Positions 19,564-28,650 of a stretch of DNA of 64,000 nt are shown in pieces; within the stretch, counting starts at the first letter, position 1; the number at the start of each line of letters is the position of its first letter. The notes beneath the pieces were generated by a model. The model searched no databases, was not told the origin of the DNA, and was given only the letters and a program-made list of their open reading frames with translations. Location of the stretch: the NCBI RefSeq assembly GCF_947503875.1, contig NZ_CANNFH010000002.1, positions 434,001 to 498,000 of the forward strand, read 5' to 3'. A program made the position numbers and the translations under genes. The stretch is from an uncultured Polaribacter sp. GTDB taxonomy: Bacteria; Bacteroidota; Bacteroidia; Flavobacteriales; Flavobacteriaceae.

Positions 19564-20967
19564 TTGAATACAGAAAGAAATCATATCATCAATAGTGAGA
19601 AAGTCCTTCCCTTTGGTAAGGGTTTAGGATGGGAATTTATTTTTTTCATTGGTATTGGAGGCATAGGAATGAGTGCAATTGCACGTTATTTTGTTTCTAT
19701 TGGTAAAGCTGTTGCAGGTTATGATAAAACCGCTTCAAAAATTACAGAAGAATTACAAAAAGCAGGTGTTGTAATTCATTTTGAGGATGATATTAAGCAC
19801 ATACCAATTGCTTTTTTGAATAAAGAACAAACGTTAGTAGTCTATACGCCTGCAATTCCAGAAAATCATGCAGAGTACAATTACTTTGTAAATAACAATT
19901 TTACAATTTTAAAAAGAGCAGAAATTTTAGGAGAAATTACAAATACTTCTTTTTGTTTAGCGGTTGCAGGTACACATGGTAAGACTACTACATCTGCCAT
20001 TTTGGGGCATATTATGGCAACAGAAAATGCTACTTCTTTTTTAGGAGGAATTGCAGAAAACTATAATTCTAACCTAATTTTAGGTGCAGATAAAGTAAGT
20101 GTTGTAGAGGCAGATGAATTTGATCGTTCTTTTTTAAAATTGAGTCCCAATATTGCCTGTGTAACCTCTATGGATGCAGATCATTTAGATATTTATAAAA
20201 ATCCAGAAGCTTTAACTACATCTTTTCAGGAATTTTCAAATAAAGTAACAGGCGCTTTAATTGTAGCTAAAGGTATACCATTAAAAGGCTTAACCTACGC
20301 AATTGAAGAGGCTGCAGATTATACTGCACAAAACCTAAAAATAAAGAATGGTACGTATATTTTTGATGTAAAAACACCTAGGAGCAAAATAAAAGATATT
20401 GCCTTTAATTTACCAGGAAAACATAATGTTATGAATGCTCTAGCAGCTTTTGCTATGGCAGATGTTTACGGGGTAGATTTAGCAATTATAAAAGAGCGCT
20501 TGCAAAGTTTTAAAGGTGTAAAAAGAAGATTTTCATATAAGATAAAAACAGAAAATTTTGTTTTAATTGATGATTACGCGCATCACCCTACAGAAATAAA
20601 TGCAGTAGAAAGTTCAGTTAGAGAAATGTACCCAAATCAAAAAGTTTTGGTTGTTTTTCAACCTCATTTGTTCTCTAGAACTCAAGATTTTGCAAATGAT
20701 TTTGCTACTGCTTTGCAAAAATTTGATGAAGTAATACTTTTAGATATTTATCCTGCAAGAGAAAAACCGATTGAAGGAGTAACATCAGATTTGTTGCTTA
20801 ATAAAATGCAGCACAAGCAGAAAAAAATAGTAAAAAAAGAAAATTTAATTAAAGATATTAAAAATTCAGTTGCAAATGTAGTAGTAATGTTAGGTGCTGG
20901 AGATATAGGAGCACTTACAAATACGGTAGCACAAGCACTTATAAATAGCGATAGATATGAAAGTTAA
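19564..20967 (+). CDS. murC: UDP-N-acetylmuramate--L-alanine ligase MurC with repeat-derived N-terminus
   Basis: MurC joins L-alanine to UDP-MurNAc. The Rossmann motif 'FIGIGGIGMSAIARYF' is at about residues 28-43 and the ATP loop GTHGKTT at 136-142. The start appears to be TTG at 19564; there is no in-frame ATG before the conserved core. Residues of roughly 13-24 (KVLPFGKGLGWE) are encoded by 19603-19633, which looks like a flavobacterial intergenic repeat (TCCTTCCCTTTGG plus a following GGATGGG) read in frame. Most MurC proteins start a few residues before FIGIGG, so this N-terminus is unusual. The 3' end overlaps ftsQ by 11 bp. Confidence 0.93.
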   Translation: MNTERNHIINSEKVLPFGKGLGWEFIFFIGIGGIGMSAIARYFVSIGKAVAGYDKTASKITEELQKAGVVIHFEDDIKHIPIAFLNKEQTLVVYTPAIPENHAEYNYFVNNNFTILKRAEILGEITNTSFCLAVAGTHGKTTTSAILGHIMATENATSFLGGIAENYNSNLILGADKVSVVEADEFDRSFLKLSPNIACVTSMDADHLDIYKNPEALTTSFQEFSNKVTGALIVAKGIPLKGLTYAIEEAADYTAQNLKIKNGTYIFDVKTPRSKIKDIAFNLPGKHNVMNALAAFAMADVYGVDLAIIKERLQSFKGVKRRFSYKIKTENFVLIDDYAHHPTEINAVESSVREMYPNQKVLVVFQPHLFSRTQDFANDFATALQKFDEVILLDIYPAREKPIEGVTSDLLLNKMQHKQKKIVKKENLIKDIKNSVANVVVMLGAGDIGALTNTVAQALINSDRYES

Positions 20968-21679
20968 ACGCAATTTGAAATATGTGTTTTTTCTATTATT
21001 CATAGGGTTTGTGGGCTTTTTATATAGTTTTACTACAACAAGAAATACAACTAAAAAAGTAGCTGAAATCGAGGTGAAATTTTTAGAGGGAAACAATAAT
21101 TTTTTAACGCATAGTATGGTTAATAAATTGTTAATACAAAACGATTCTAATATGGTAAAATCTGCAAAATCTGTAATAGATTTATACAAATTAGAGCAGC
21201 AGGTTTCTAAAAATCCGTATGTAGAAGAATCTGCGGTGTTTTTAACTATTGATGGTGTGTTAAAAACAACTATTAAACAAAGAATACCGGTTGCAAGAAT
21301 TATAGCAAAAGATAGTTCTTATTATATTGATAAAGAGGGAGTAAATATACCCTTGTCGACTGTTTTTTCGGCAAGAGTTGTGTTGGTTTCTGGGGTGGTA
21401 AAAGATGAGGTAAAGCTTGTCTTGCCTTTAATAAAACTGATTTTAAAAGATGATTTTTTACAAAAAGAAATTGTCGGTATTACGAAATCTAATACAAACG
21501 AATATCAGTTTTCAGTTAGAAGTGGAGATTATAAAATAGATTTTGGAAAATTAGAAAATGTAGCAGTAAAATTTACCAAGTTAAAAGCTTTTTACAATAC
21601 CACATTTAGAAATAAAAAGATACAAGAGTATAAATCGATTAATGTAAAATATCACAACCAAGTTGTGTGCACAAAATAA
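20957..21679 (+). CDS. ftsQ: Cell division protein FtsQ
   Basis: This is a 240-aa bitopic protein with one N-terminal membrane segment (about residues 7-23, 'YVFFLLFIGFVGFLYSF') and an extracytoplasmic part resembling a POTRA/FtsQ beta region ('KVAEIEVKFLEGNNNFLTHSMV'). FtsQ scaffolds the divisome through FtsL/FtsB-like partners. The call rests on position between murC and ftsA, topology and size, since FtsQ sequences diverge strongly in this phylum. The ATG at 20957 lies inside the end of murC. Confidence 0.88.
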   Translation: MKVKRNLKYVFFLLFIGFVGFLYSFTTTRNTTKKVAEIEVKFLEGNNNFLTHSMVNKLLIQNDSNMVKSAKSVIDLYKLEQQVSKNPYVEESAVFLTIDGVLKTTIKQRIPVARIIAKDSSYYIDKEGVNIPLSTVFSARVVLVSGVVKDEVKLVLPLIKLILKDDFLQKEIVGITKSNTNEYQFSVRSGDYKIDFGKLENVAVKFTKLKAFYNTTFRNKKIQEYKSINVKYHNQVVCTK

Positions 21680-21685
21680 ATCAAA

Positions 21686-23038
21686 ATGGAAAACAATAAA
21701 ATAGCTGTTGGTTTAGATATTGGTACAACCAAAATTGTAGCAATGATTGGGCGTAAAAATGAGTACAACAAAATTGAGGTTGTTGGTATTGGTAAAGCAA
21801 AAAGTTTAGGTGTAAAACGTGGTGTTGTAAGTAATATTACGCAAACTATTCAATCTATACAGCAAGCCATAGAAGAGGCAGAAAGTGTTTCTGGGGTTAA
21901 AATAGATAATGTTGTTGTTGGTATTGCAGGGCAACATATTCGTAGTTTGCACCATTCAGATTACATTACTAGAGATAATGCAGACGAGGTTATAGAAGAG
22001 TCTGATATTGAAGATTTGGTAAACCAAGTACACAAATTGGTAATGTTGCCGGGGGAAGAAATTATTCACGTTTTACCGCAAGAATTTAAGGTAGATTCTC
22101 AGGCAGATATTAAAGAGCCAATTGGTATGTATGGAGGGCGTTTAGAGGCTAATTTTCATGTGGTAGTTGGGCAGGTATCGTCAATAAGAAATATTGGTAG
22201 ATGTGTAAAAAGTGCTGGTTTAAGTTTAAGTGACATTACGTTAGAACCGCTGGCATCAGCATCTGCGGTAATAAGTCAAGAAGAAAAAGAAGCCGGTGTT
22301 GCTTTAATAGACATAGGTGGTGGTACAACAGATTTAGCAATTTTTAAAGACGGTATTATAAGGCATACAGCTGTAATTCCTTTTGGAGGAAATGTTGTTA
22401 CAGACGATATTAAGGAAGGTTGCTCTATAATCGAAAAACAGGCAGAATTGTTAAAAATTAAATTTGGTTCTGCTTGGCCAGGTGAAAATAAGGAGACAGA
22501 AATAGTCTCTATTCCTGGTTTAAGAGGAAGAGAACCCAAGGAAATTACCTTAAAAAATTTATCGAAAATTATACATGCAAGAGTACAAGAAATCATAGAG
22601 CGTGTGTATTTAGAGATAAAAAACTACGGACATGAAACCCAAAAAGGGAAATTAATTGCAGGGATAGTGTTAACAGGTGGAGGGTCTCAATTAAAACATC
22701 TACGCCAACTAGTAGAATATATTACGGGTATGGATGCTAGAATTGGTTTTCCTAATGAACATTTAGCAGGAGATTCAGAAGACATTTTATCTAGTCCTTC
22801 ATACGCAACAGCAGTAGGTTTGCTTATGGAAGGTTTGCATAAGGAAGATATTGATGAAGAGGTTGATGAGGAAATAGTAGCAGAAGTTATAGAAACGAAA
22901 GAAGATTTTGTAGATACTATTTCGCCACAAGAGGAAGTACAAGCTTTGGAGTCAGAAAAACCAGATAAGAAAAATAAAACATCGTTTTTTGAGAAATTTA
23001 CAGAACGACTAAAAGATTTTTTAGATAATGCCGAGTAA
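21686..23038 (+). CDS. ftsA: Cell division protein FtsA
   Basis: FtsA is the actin-like ATPase that tethers FtsZ to the inner membrane. The first phosphate loop 'GLDIGTTKIVAMIG' is at residues 9-22, 'DIGGGTTDLAIF' is the second, and 'LTGGGSQLKHLRQL' the adenosine motif. An SHS2/1C-type insertion follows the first strand set. The protein ends in an acidic linker and 'SFFEKFTERLKDFLDNAE', which resembles an amphipathic membrane-targeting helix. It is 6 bp downstream of ftsQ and upstream of ftsZ. Confidence 0.96.
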   Translation: MENNKIAVGLDIGTTKIVAMIGRKNEYNKIEVVGIGKAKSLGVKRGVVSNITQTIQSIQQAIEEAESVSGVKIDNVVVGIAGQHIRSLHHSDYITRDNADEVIEESDIEDLVNQVHKLVMLPGEEIIHVLPQEFKVDSQADIKEPIGMYGGRLEANFHVVVGQVSSIRNIGRCVKSAGLSLSDITLEPLASASAVISQEEKEAGVALIDIGGGTTDLAIFKDGIIRHTAVIPFGGNVVTDDIKEGCSIIEKQAELLKIKFGSAWPGENKETEIVSIPGLRGREPKEITLKNLSKIIHARVQEIIERVYLEIKNYGHETQKGKLIAGIVLTGGGSQLKHLRQLVEYITGMDARIGFPNEHLAGDSEDILSSPSYATAVGLLMEGLHKEDIDEEVDEEIVAEVIETKEDFVDTISPQEEVQALESEKPDKKNKTSFFEKFTERLKDFLDNAE

Positions 23039-23115
23039 ATAGGTGTTAGAAAAATAAATTAAAAAAGAAATTAGAATAATTATTCAACCAATCAATAAAA
23101 AAAGAGAACGTTATT

Positions 23116-25017
23116 ATGAGCGCAGAATTTGATAACATTTTATTTGATATGCCAAAGACACAATCCAATACTATAAAAGTTATTGGTGTTGGTGGTGGTG
23201 GTAGTAACGCCGTAAATCACATGTATACCCAACAAATAAGGGGTGTAGATTTTATAATTTGTAATACAGATGCACAAGCATTGGAAAATAGTCCTGTACC
23301 CAATAAAATACAATTGGGTGCAAACTTAACTTCTGGTTTGGGTGCAGGTGCTAATCCAGAAATTGGTGCGCAAGCGGCTAAAGAAAGTATGCAAGAAATT
23401 CAGCAAATGTTAAATACCCAAACAAAAATGGTATTTATTACTGCAGGAATGGGGGGTGGTACAGGTACAGGAGCTGCCCCAATTATTGCTAAAATAGCCA
23501 AAGATATGGATGTTTTAACGGTGGGAATTGTAACAATGCCATTTGCTTTTGAAGGTAGAAGACGTACAAAACAAGCTCAGTTAGGAATTGATCAATTGCG
23601 CCAAAATGTTGATTCTTTAATTGTAATAAATAACAATAAATTACGTGAGGTTTATGGTAATTTAGGCTTTAAAGCAGGGTTCTCTAAGGCAGATGAAGTT
23701 TTATCTACAGCTTCTCGCGGAATTGCGGAAGTAATTACACATCACTACAAACAAAATATAGATTTACATGATGCCAAAACTGTACTTTCTAATAGTGGTA
23801 CAGCTATTATGGGTTCTGCAAAAGAAGACGGACAAGACCGCGCAAAAAATGCCATTAAAAAAGCTTTAGACTCTCCTTTGTTGAATGATAATAAAATTAC
23901 AGGCGCTAAAAATGTGTTGCTTTTAATTGTTTCTGGTACCAATGAAGTTACCTTAGATGAAATAGGAGAAATTAACGATTTTATACAGGATGAAGCAGGT
24001 TACGATGCCAATATTATTATGGGTATTGGAGAAGATGAAGAATTGGGAGAAGCTATTGCTGTAACTATTGTAGCTACAGGTTTTGCAGCAGATCAACAAA
24101 GTAATATTACCAATACAGAGGTTAAAAAAATTGTACATACTTTAGAAGATGAACAAAAGGCAACTTATAACTTTGATGCGAAAACACTTACAAAGGCACC
24201 TGCTTTAGATAGTCCAATAACAGAAGAGGTATCGCAAAAAATTATACATACTTTAGAAGACGATATTGAAGATAAAGAAATAGAAAAACAAAGAAAACAA
24301 AGTTTAGTAAGACCTGAGGTAATTGCAGAAATACCGGTTTCTTATGAAGAAATTTCTGTTGAAAGCGTAACAGAAGAAAAATTTATAATTACAGATGTTA
24401 CCCCAGTAGTGGAAGAGGAAGTCTATGAAGAACCAGAAAAATTGCAAACCGATTTATCTTTTGAGTTTCCTTTAAATAGTGCGAAGGAAGAAATTGAAGA
24501 GGAAGTTCAAAAAAAGGAGTCTGACGTAATTAAAGTACATAGCCTAGAAGATCAAGATTCAGAAGAGTTGGTTTCTGAAAATAATGTTGAAGAAACACGT
24601 TATGTTTTGGAAGATTTTAAGGCAGAACCTACTATAGGAAAAAGTTCTCATATTACTCCAAAGAACGAAGTGGAGGAAGAAGAGATGTACTTTGAATTGA
24701 AAACTGCAGAACCAAAGCAAGAAAAAATAAATAAAATAGAAACTTATAGCGAAGAAGTTTCTCCTTTAGATCTTACTATTTCTGAATTACAGCAAAGAGC
24801 AGAAGAAAGACGTCAGAAAATGAAAGGGTTTAACTATAAGTTTAATGATCAGTTAAATAAAAATATAGACGAAATAGAAAAGCAACCAGCATATAAAAGA
24901 CAAGGTTTAGATTTAAGTGTAAATGCACCAATTAGTAAGTCTAAAACAGCTATTAAAAAAGATGATAGTATTGATTTTAAATCAAACAATTCTTTTTTAC
25001 ACGATAACGTAGATTAG
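23116..25017 (+). CDS. ftsZ: Cell division protein FtsZ with long acidic linker
   Basis: FtsZ is the tubulin-like GTPase that forms the division ring. The GTP loop 'GVGGGGSNAVNHM' is at about residues 24-36, the tubulin signature GGGTGTG at 113-119, and 'NNNKL' and the T7-loop region follow. The GTPase core ends near residue 330. The remaining 300 residues form a long, acidic, Glu-rich linker containing three copies of an [IV]HxLED motif (about residues 339-345, 376-382 and 474-479). The protein ends with an 'LQQRAEERRQKMKG' segment and a tail that lacks the usual E. coli-type C-terminal peptide. Confidence 0.96.
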   Translation: MSAEFDNILFDMPKTQSNTIKVIGVGGGGSNAVNHMYTQQIRGVDFIICNTDAQALENSPVPNKIQLGANLTSGLGAGANPEIGAQAAKESMQEIQQMLNTQTKMVFITAGMGGGTGTGAAPIIAKIAKDMDVLTVGIVTMPFAFEGRRRTKQAQLGIDQLRQNVDSLIVINNNKLREVYGNLGFKAGFSKADEVLSTASRGIAEVITHHYKQNIDLHDAKTVLSNSGTAIMGSAKEDGQDRAKNAIKKALDSPLLNDNKITGAKNVLLLIVSGTNEVTLDEIGEINDFIQDEAGYDANIIMGIGEDEELGEAIAVTIVATGFAADQQSNITNTEVKKIVHTLEDEQKATYNFDAKTLTKAPALDSPITEEVSQKIIHTLEDDIEDKEIEKQRKQSLVRPEVIAEIPVSYEEISVESVTEEKFIITDVTPVVEEEVYEEPEKLQTDLSFEFPLNSAKEEIEEEVQKKESDVIKVHSLEDQDSEELVSENNVEETRYVLEDFKAEPTIGKSSHITPKNEVEEEEMYFELKTAEPKQEKINKIETYSEEVSPLDLTISELQQRAEERRQKMKGFNYKFNDQLNKNIDEIEKQPAYKRQGLDLSVNAPISKSKTAIKKDDSIDFKSNNSFLHDNVD

Positions 25018-25123
25018 ATAATATTAAAAACTCCTAAATGTCATAATGCATCTAATTTATTTTAGATGAATTTTCCTTAGAAGTATAGTAAATAAATTAA
25101 GAATTTTAATTCTTACTCATAAA

Positions 25124-25151
25124 AAAATCCACCTTGAAAAAGGTGGATTTT
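25124..25151. terminator. Bidirectional hairpin terminator between ftsZ and the aminotransferase
   Basis: A perfect 12-bp stem (25124-25135 with 25140-25151) has a GAAA tetraloop, A-rich before and T-rich after, so it can work in both directions. It separates the end of the dcw operon from the convergent aminotransferase gene. Confidence 0.85.
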
Positions 25152-25179
25152 AATATGATATAAAACAGTTGAAGTGCTT

Positions 25180-26367
25180 TTAGCTTAATGCTGTTGCAAT
25201 TCTTTTAATAGCTTCTCTAATTTGTAATTCAGACGCCGCATAAGATATTCTTATACAATCTGGCGCACCAAAAGCTTCTCCAGTTACAGTAGCAACATTG
25301 GCATGTTCTAACAAGTATAATGCAAAATCGCTAGCATTATCTATTTTTACCCCATTTAAAGTTTTACCAAAAAATGCAGAAACATCAGGAAAAACGTAAA
25401 AAGCACCTTCTGGTACATTCACTTTAAAACCTTCAATTTCTCTAAGTAAATCAATAATAATTCCTCTACGAGTTTTAAACTCGTCTACCATATATTGTAT
25501 TTTACTTACTGGCGCTAACACTGCTGTAATTGCTGCTCTTTGTGCAATACAGTTTGTACCAGAAGTAATTTGTCCTTGCATTTTTGTACACGCTTTTGCA
25601 ATCCATTCTGGGGCTCCTAAATACCCAATTCTCCAACCTGTCATAGCAAAAGCTTTTGCTAATCCGTTTACGGTAATTGTTCTGTCAAACAAACTTTCTA
25701 TGGCACCAAAGCTAAATGGTTTAGCATCATAATTAATGTGCTCATAGATTTCATCAGACATAATATAAATGTCTGGATATTTTTCTAAAACAGCTGCCAA
25801 AGCTCTATATTCTGCTTCGCTATACATAACTCCACTTGGGTTATTTGGCGAATTGAATAAAATTAACTTGGTTTTTGGCGTTATGGCAGCCTCTAATTGC
25901 GCTGGTGTAATTTTAAAGTTAGCTTCAATAGAAGAACGAATTTCTACAGACTTCGCTTCACATAAAGTAGCAATTGCAGAGTAACTTACCCAATAAGGAC
26001 AAGGTAATAAAACTTCGTCTCCAGGATTTAATAATACCTGCATTACATTTGCGATAGATTGTTTTGCACCAGTAGAAACTACAATTTGATTTGGTGTATA
26101 TGTTAAACCATTATCCCTTTTAAATTTGGTGCAAATTGCTTCTTTTAATTCTGCATAACCGTCTACAGGTGTATAAGAATTGTAGTTTTCATTTACAGCA
26201 TCTATGGCAGCTTGTTTAATAAAGTCTGGAGTGTTAAAATCTGGCTCTCCCAAACTTAAACCTATAATATCTTTACCTGCTGTTTTTAATTCTCTTGCTT
26301 TTGCAGCCATTGCTAATGTAGCAGAAGCTGGTAAGCTCATAATTCTGTCCGATAATGGATGTTTCAT
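25180..26367 (-). CDS. Class I/II pyridoxal phosphate aminotransferase (aspartate type)
   Basis: This is a fold-type I PLP enzyme of 395 aa, most like bacterial class Ib aspartate aminotransferases that transfer the amino group between aspartate and 2-oxoglutarate. Supporting motifs are 'LGEPDFNTP' (substrate-binding segment), 'SPNNPSG', 'SDEIYEHINY' and 'NGLAKAFAMTGWRIGY' with Lys238 as the Schiff-base lysine. It lies 20 bp downstream of a fatty acid desaturase gene on the same strand and may be cotranscribed with it. Aspartate specificity is likely but other amino acids are possible. Confidence 0.9.
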   Translation of the reverse strand: MKHPLSDRIMSLPASATLAMAAKARELKTAGKDIIGLSLGEPDFNTPDFIKQAAIDAVNENYNSYTPVDGYAELKEAICTKFKRDNGLTYTPNQIVVSTGAKQSIANVMQVLLNPGDEVLLPCPYWVSYSAIATLCEAKSVEIRSSIEANFKITPAQLEAAITPKTKLILFNSPNNPSGVMYSEAEYRALAAVLEKYPDIYIMSDEIYEHINYDAKPFSFGAIESLFDRTITVNGLAKAFAMTGWRIGYLGAPEWIAKACTKMQGQITSGTNCIAQRAAITAVLAPVSKIQYMVDEFKTRRGIIIDLLREIEGFKVNVPEGAFYVFPDVSAFFGKTLNGVKIDNASDFALYLLEHANVATVTGEAFGAPDCIRISYAASELQIREAIKRIATALS

Positions 26368-26387
26368 TGTGTATATTAGTTGTTGTG

Positions 26388-27479
26388 TTATGCTAATTCA
26401 GGTTTTTTACCCAGAACACCTAAGTGTCTAAAATGCTCTAATAACGCTTTTCTAGTGGTTTGATATTCGTGATATGGCAAATTGAACTCTTTGGCTGTTT
26501 CTTTTACAATTTTAGCTAATTTTCCATAATGGACATGAGAAATATGCGGAAAAATATGATGTTCAACTTGGTGATTTAAACCACCCGTATAAAAGTTTAT
26601 CAACCAATTGCTAGGTGCAAAGTTAGATGTGGTGTACAATTGATGGACTGCCCAAGTATGCTCTAGATTTCCATTTTTATCTGGTACTGGCATTTCTGTT
26701 TTTGGTACAATATGCGCCAATTGAAAAACCAAACTTAAAATCATTCCTGCTGTATAATGCATTACAAAGAAACCAATAATAACTTTCCACCAAGAAATAT
26801 CTAAAATGGCAATTGGTAAAACAATCCAAAGGGCATAATAAGCAATCTTGGATATTACTAGTTTTGTCCATTCTGCTGCAGGATTCGGAAATTCACCATA
26901 AGATAATTTTCTTTTCAAATACCTGTGCATTTGTTTGATATCTGTAGTAATTGCCCAGTTAATAGTTAGTAACCCATAAATAAAAACAGAGTAATATTTT
27001 TGAATTTTGTGTATTTTAAACCATTTAGAGTGTTTTGAAAAACGAATAATTCTACCAGCATCTATGTCTTCATCATGTCCTTCTACATTTGTAAAAGTAT
27101 GGTGTAATACGTTGTGTTGTACTTTCCAATTGTATACATTTCCTGCTAAAATGTAAATACTGCTTCCCATTAATTTATTCACCCATTTTCTTTTAGAGAA
27201 AGAGTCGTGGTTTGCATCATGCATTACATTCATGCCAACACCAGCCATGCCAACACCAGTTAAAATCATTAATAAAACCATTGTCCATTGTGGCATGGAA
27301 ACGGTTAAAATAAGTATAAAGGGTACCAAAAATAATGAAAACATTAAGATTGCTTTCGTATAAAGTTTCCAGTTTCCTGTTCTTTTTAAGTTATTTTCTT
27401 TAAAGTAAGTGTTTACTCTTTTATTAAGAGTTCTAAAGAACTTTGCTTTGTCTACCCTTGAGAAGTTTATTGTATTCAT
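26388..27479 (-). CDS. Membrane fatty acid desaturase
   Basis: This is a 363-aa integral membrane di-iron desaturase introducing a double bond into acyl chains. The three histidine boxes are HDANHDS (87-93), HNVLHH (122-127) and HQVEHH (303-308). The last has the QxxHH form typical of front-end (delta-5/6-like) desaturases and bacterial linoleoyl-CoA-type desaturases. No cytochrome b5 domain is fused. Four or more membrane segments surround the boxes. The likely role is membrane fluidity, which would fit a marine or cold-adapted lifestyle. Confidence 0.92.
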   Translation of the reverse strand: MNTINFSRVDKAKFFRTLNKRVNTYFKENNLKRTGNWKLYTKAILMFSLFLVPFILILTVSMPQWTMVLLMILTGVGMAGVGMNVMHDANHDSFSKRKWVNKLMGSSIYILAGNVYNWKVQHNVLHHTFTNVEGHDEDIDAGRIIRFSKHSKWFKIHKIQKYYSVFIYGLLTINWAITTDIKQMHRYLKRKLSYGEFPNPAAEWTKLVISKIAYYALWIVLPIAILDISWWKVIIGFFVMHYTAGMILSLVFQLAHIVPKTEMPVPDKNGNLEHTWAVHQLYTTSNFAPSNWLINFYTGGLNHQVEHHIFPHISHVHYGKLAKIVKETAKEFNLPYHEYQTTRKALLEHFRHLGVLGKKPELA

Positions 27480-27496
27480 GTAAAAATTTAAAAGTG

Positions 27497-27504
27497 CAAA
27501 AATA
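27497..27504 (-). promoter_or_regulatory. Candidate -7 box for the desaturase gene
   Basis: TATTTTTG on the minus strand lies 17 bp before the ATG at 27479 and matches TAnnTTTG. No -33 TTG is placed correctly. Confidence 0.4.
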
Positions 27505-27599
27505 GCCTATTTTATTTCGCTTTTAATCATAAACGACATCTTTTACTTATAATTGTTTCGTTCTAAATAACTATTTTCGCAGCACTAAATTAAGCATAA

Positions 27600-28229
27600 A
27601 TGAATATTATTCACAAATATTTTAAAAATTTAACAGAATCACAAATTACGCAATTTTCTAAATTGCAAGAATTGTACGAAGATTGGAATTTAAAAATTAA
27701 CGTAGTTTCTAGAAAAGATATTGACGAATTGTATTTACGACACGTTTTACATTCTTTAGGAATTGCAAAAATAATACAGTTTAAACCAGGTGCTAAAGTT
27801 ATGGATGTTGGTACTGGAGGTGGTTTTCCAGGAATTCCTTTAGCGATTTTATTTCCAGATACACAATTTCATTTGGTAGATTCTATTGGAAAAAAAATAA
27901 AAGTGGTAAATGAAGTTGTAGACGGTTTAGGTTTAGAAAACGTAAAAACTACACATGGCAGAGTAGAAGAGGTAAAAGATACTTATGATTTTATTGTAAG
28001 TAGAGCAGTAGCACAAATGGAAACTTTTGTGCGCTGGAATAAAGGTAAAATTGCTAAAAAACAAAATCACGATTTAAAAAACGGAATTTTATACTTAAAA
28101 GGTGGCGATTTAACGGAAGAATTAAAATTATACACTTCTGCAACAATTTATAATTTACCAGACTTTTTTGAAGAAGACTTTTTTGAAACCAAAAAAGTAG
28201 TGCATTTAGGAATGAAGTTTAAAGGCTAG
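27600..28229 (+). CDS. rsmG: 16S rRNA (guanine(527)-N(7))-methyltransferase
   Basis: RsmG (GidB) methylates N7 of G527 in 16S rRNA. The SAM-binding motif 'VMDVGTGGGFPGIPLAILFP' is at about residues 63-82, and 'NVVSRKDIDELYLRHVLHSL' is the N-terminal signature. The 209-aa length is normal. A small unknown gene follows within 7 bp. Confidence 0.95.
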   Translation: MNIIHKYFKNLTESQITQFSKLQELYEDWNLKINVVSRKDIDELYLRHVLHSLGIAKIIQFKPGAKVMDVGTGGGFPGIPLAILFPDTQFHLVDSIGKKIKVVNEVVDGLGLENVKTTHGRVEEVKDTYDFIVSRAVAQMETFVRWNKGKIAKKQNHDLKNGILYLKGGDLTEELKLYTSATIYNLPDFFEEDFFETKKVVHLGMKFKG

Positions 28230-28236
28230 TTTGGTT

Positions 28237-28626
28237 ATGGTTCAAATGGAATATCAAGAAGTATTTGTGCAGTTTTGGGAACAAGTAAAGCAAAGTGCAA
28301 ATAATGGTACTTTTGCCAAAGTTACTTTAGCCAAGACAATAGGTAAACGAGAATTAAAAAATATTTTTGTGAGACCTATGTCGGAATTAGAGAAGGAAAA
28401 AGTTGCCGTAAAATTAAGTTTTAGGCCAAGAGAAATGGATGATGAAGTTACCCTTTGTACTTTAGAAGAAGCCTTTGGTATGGTAAAACCTTATTTAAAA
28501 ACTACTTTCTTATCGGTTATTTTATTTAGTACAGCTAAAGATATCACTTTTAAAATAAACAAAAAAGGTGTAGCTTCTATTTCAGAATCTGCACCAACGT
28601 TTGCAAATGTTACGTTTTTTGAATAA
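28237..28626 (+). CDS. Conserved-looking small protein of unknown function
   Basis: This 129-aa cytoplasmic protein begins with the ATG at 28237 (MVQMEYQEVFVQFW), 7 bp after rsmG; an ATG at 28246 is an alternative. It is mixed alpha/beta with no signal peptide or membrane segment. Composition and codon use match neighbours, and the tight spacing suggests cotranscription with rsmG. It contains 'GKRELKNIFVRPM' and 'LSFRPREMDDEVTLCTLEEAFGMV', but I do not recognise a named family and give no function. Confidence 0.75.
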   Translation: MVQMEYQEVFVQFWEQVKQSANNGTFAKVTLAKTIGKRELKNIFVRPMSELEKEKVAVKLSFRPREMDDEVTLCTLEEAFGMVKPYLKTTFLSVILFSTAKDITFKINKKGVASISESAPTFANVTFFE

Positions 28627-28650
28627 TAGTATTTTGGAAATAGTAATTTC

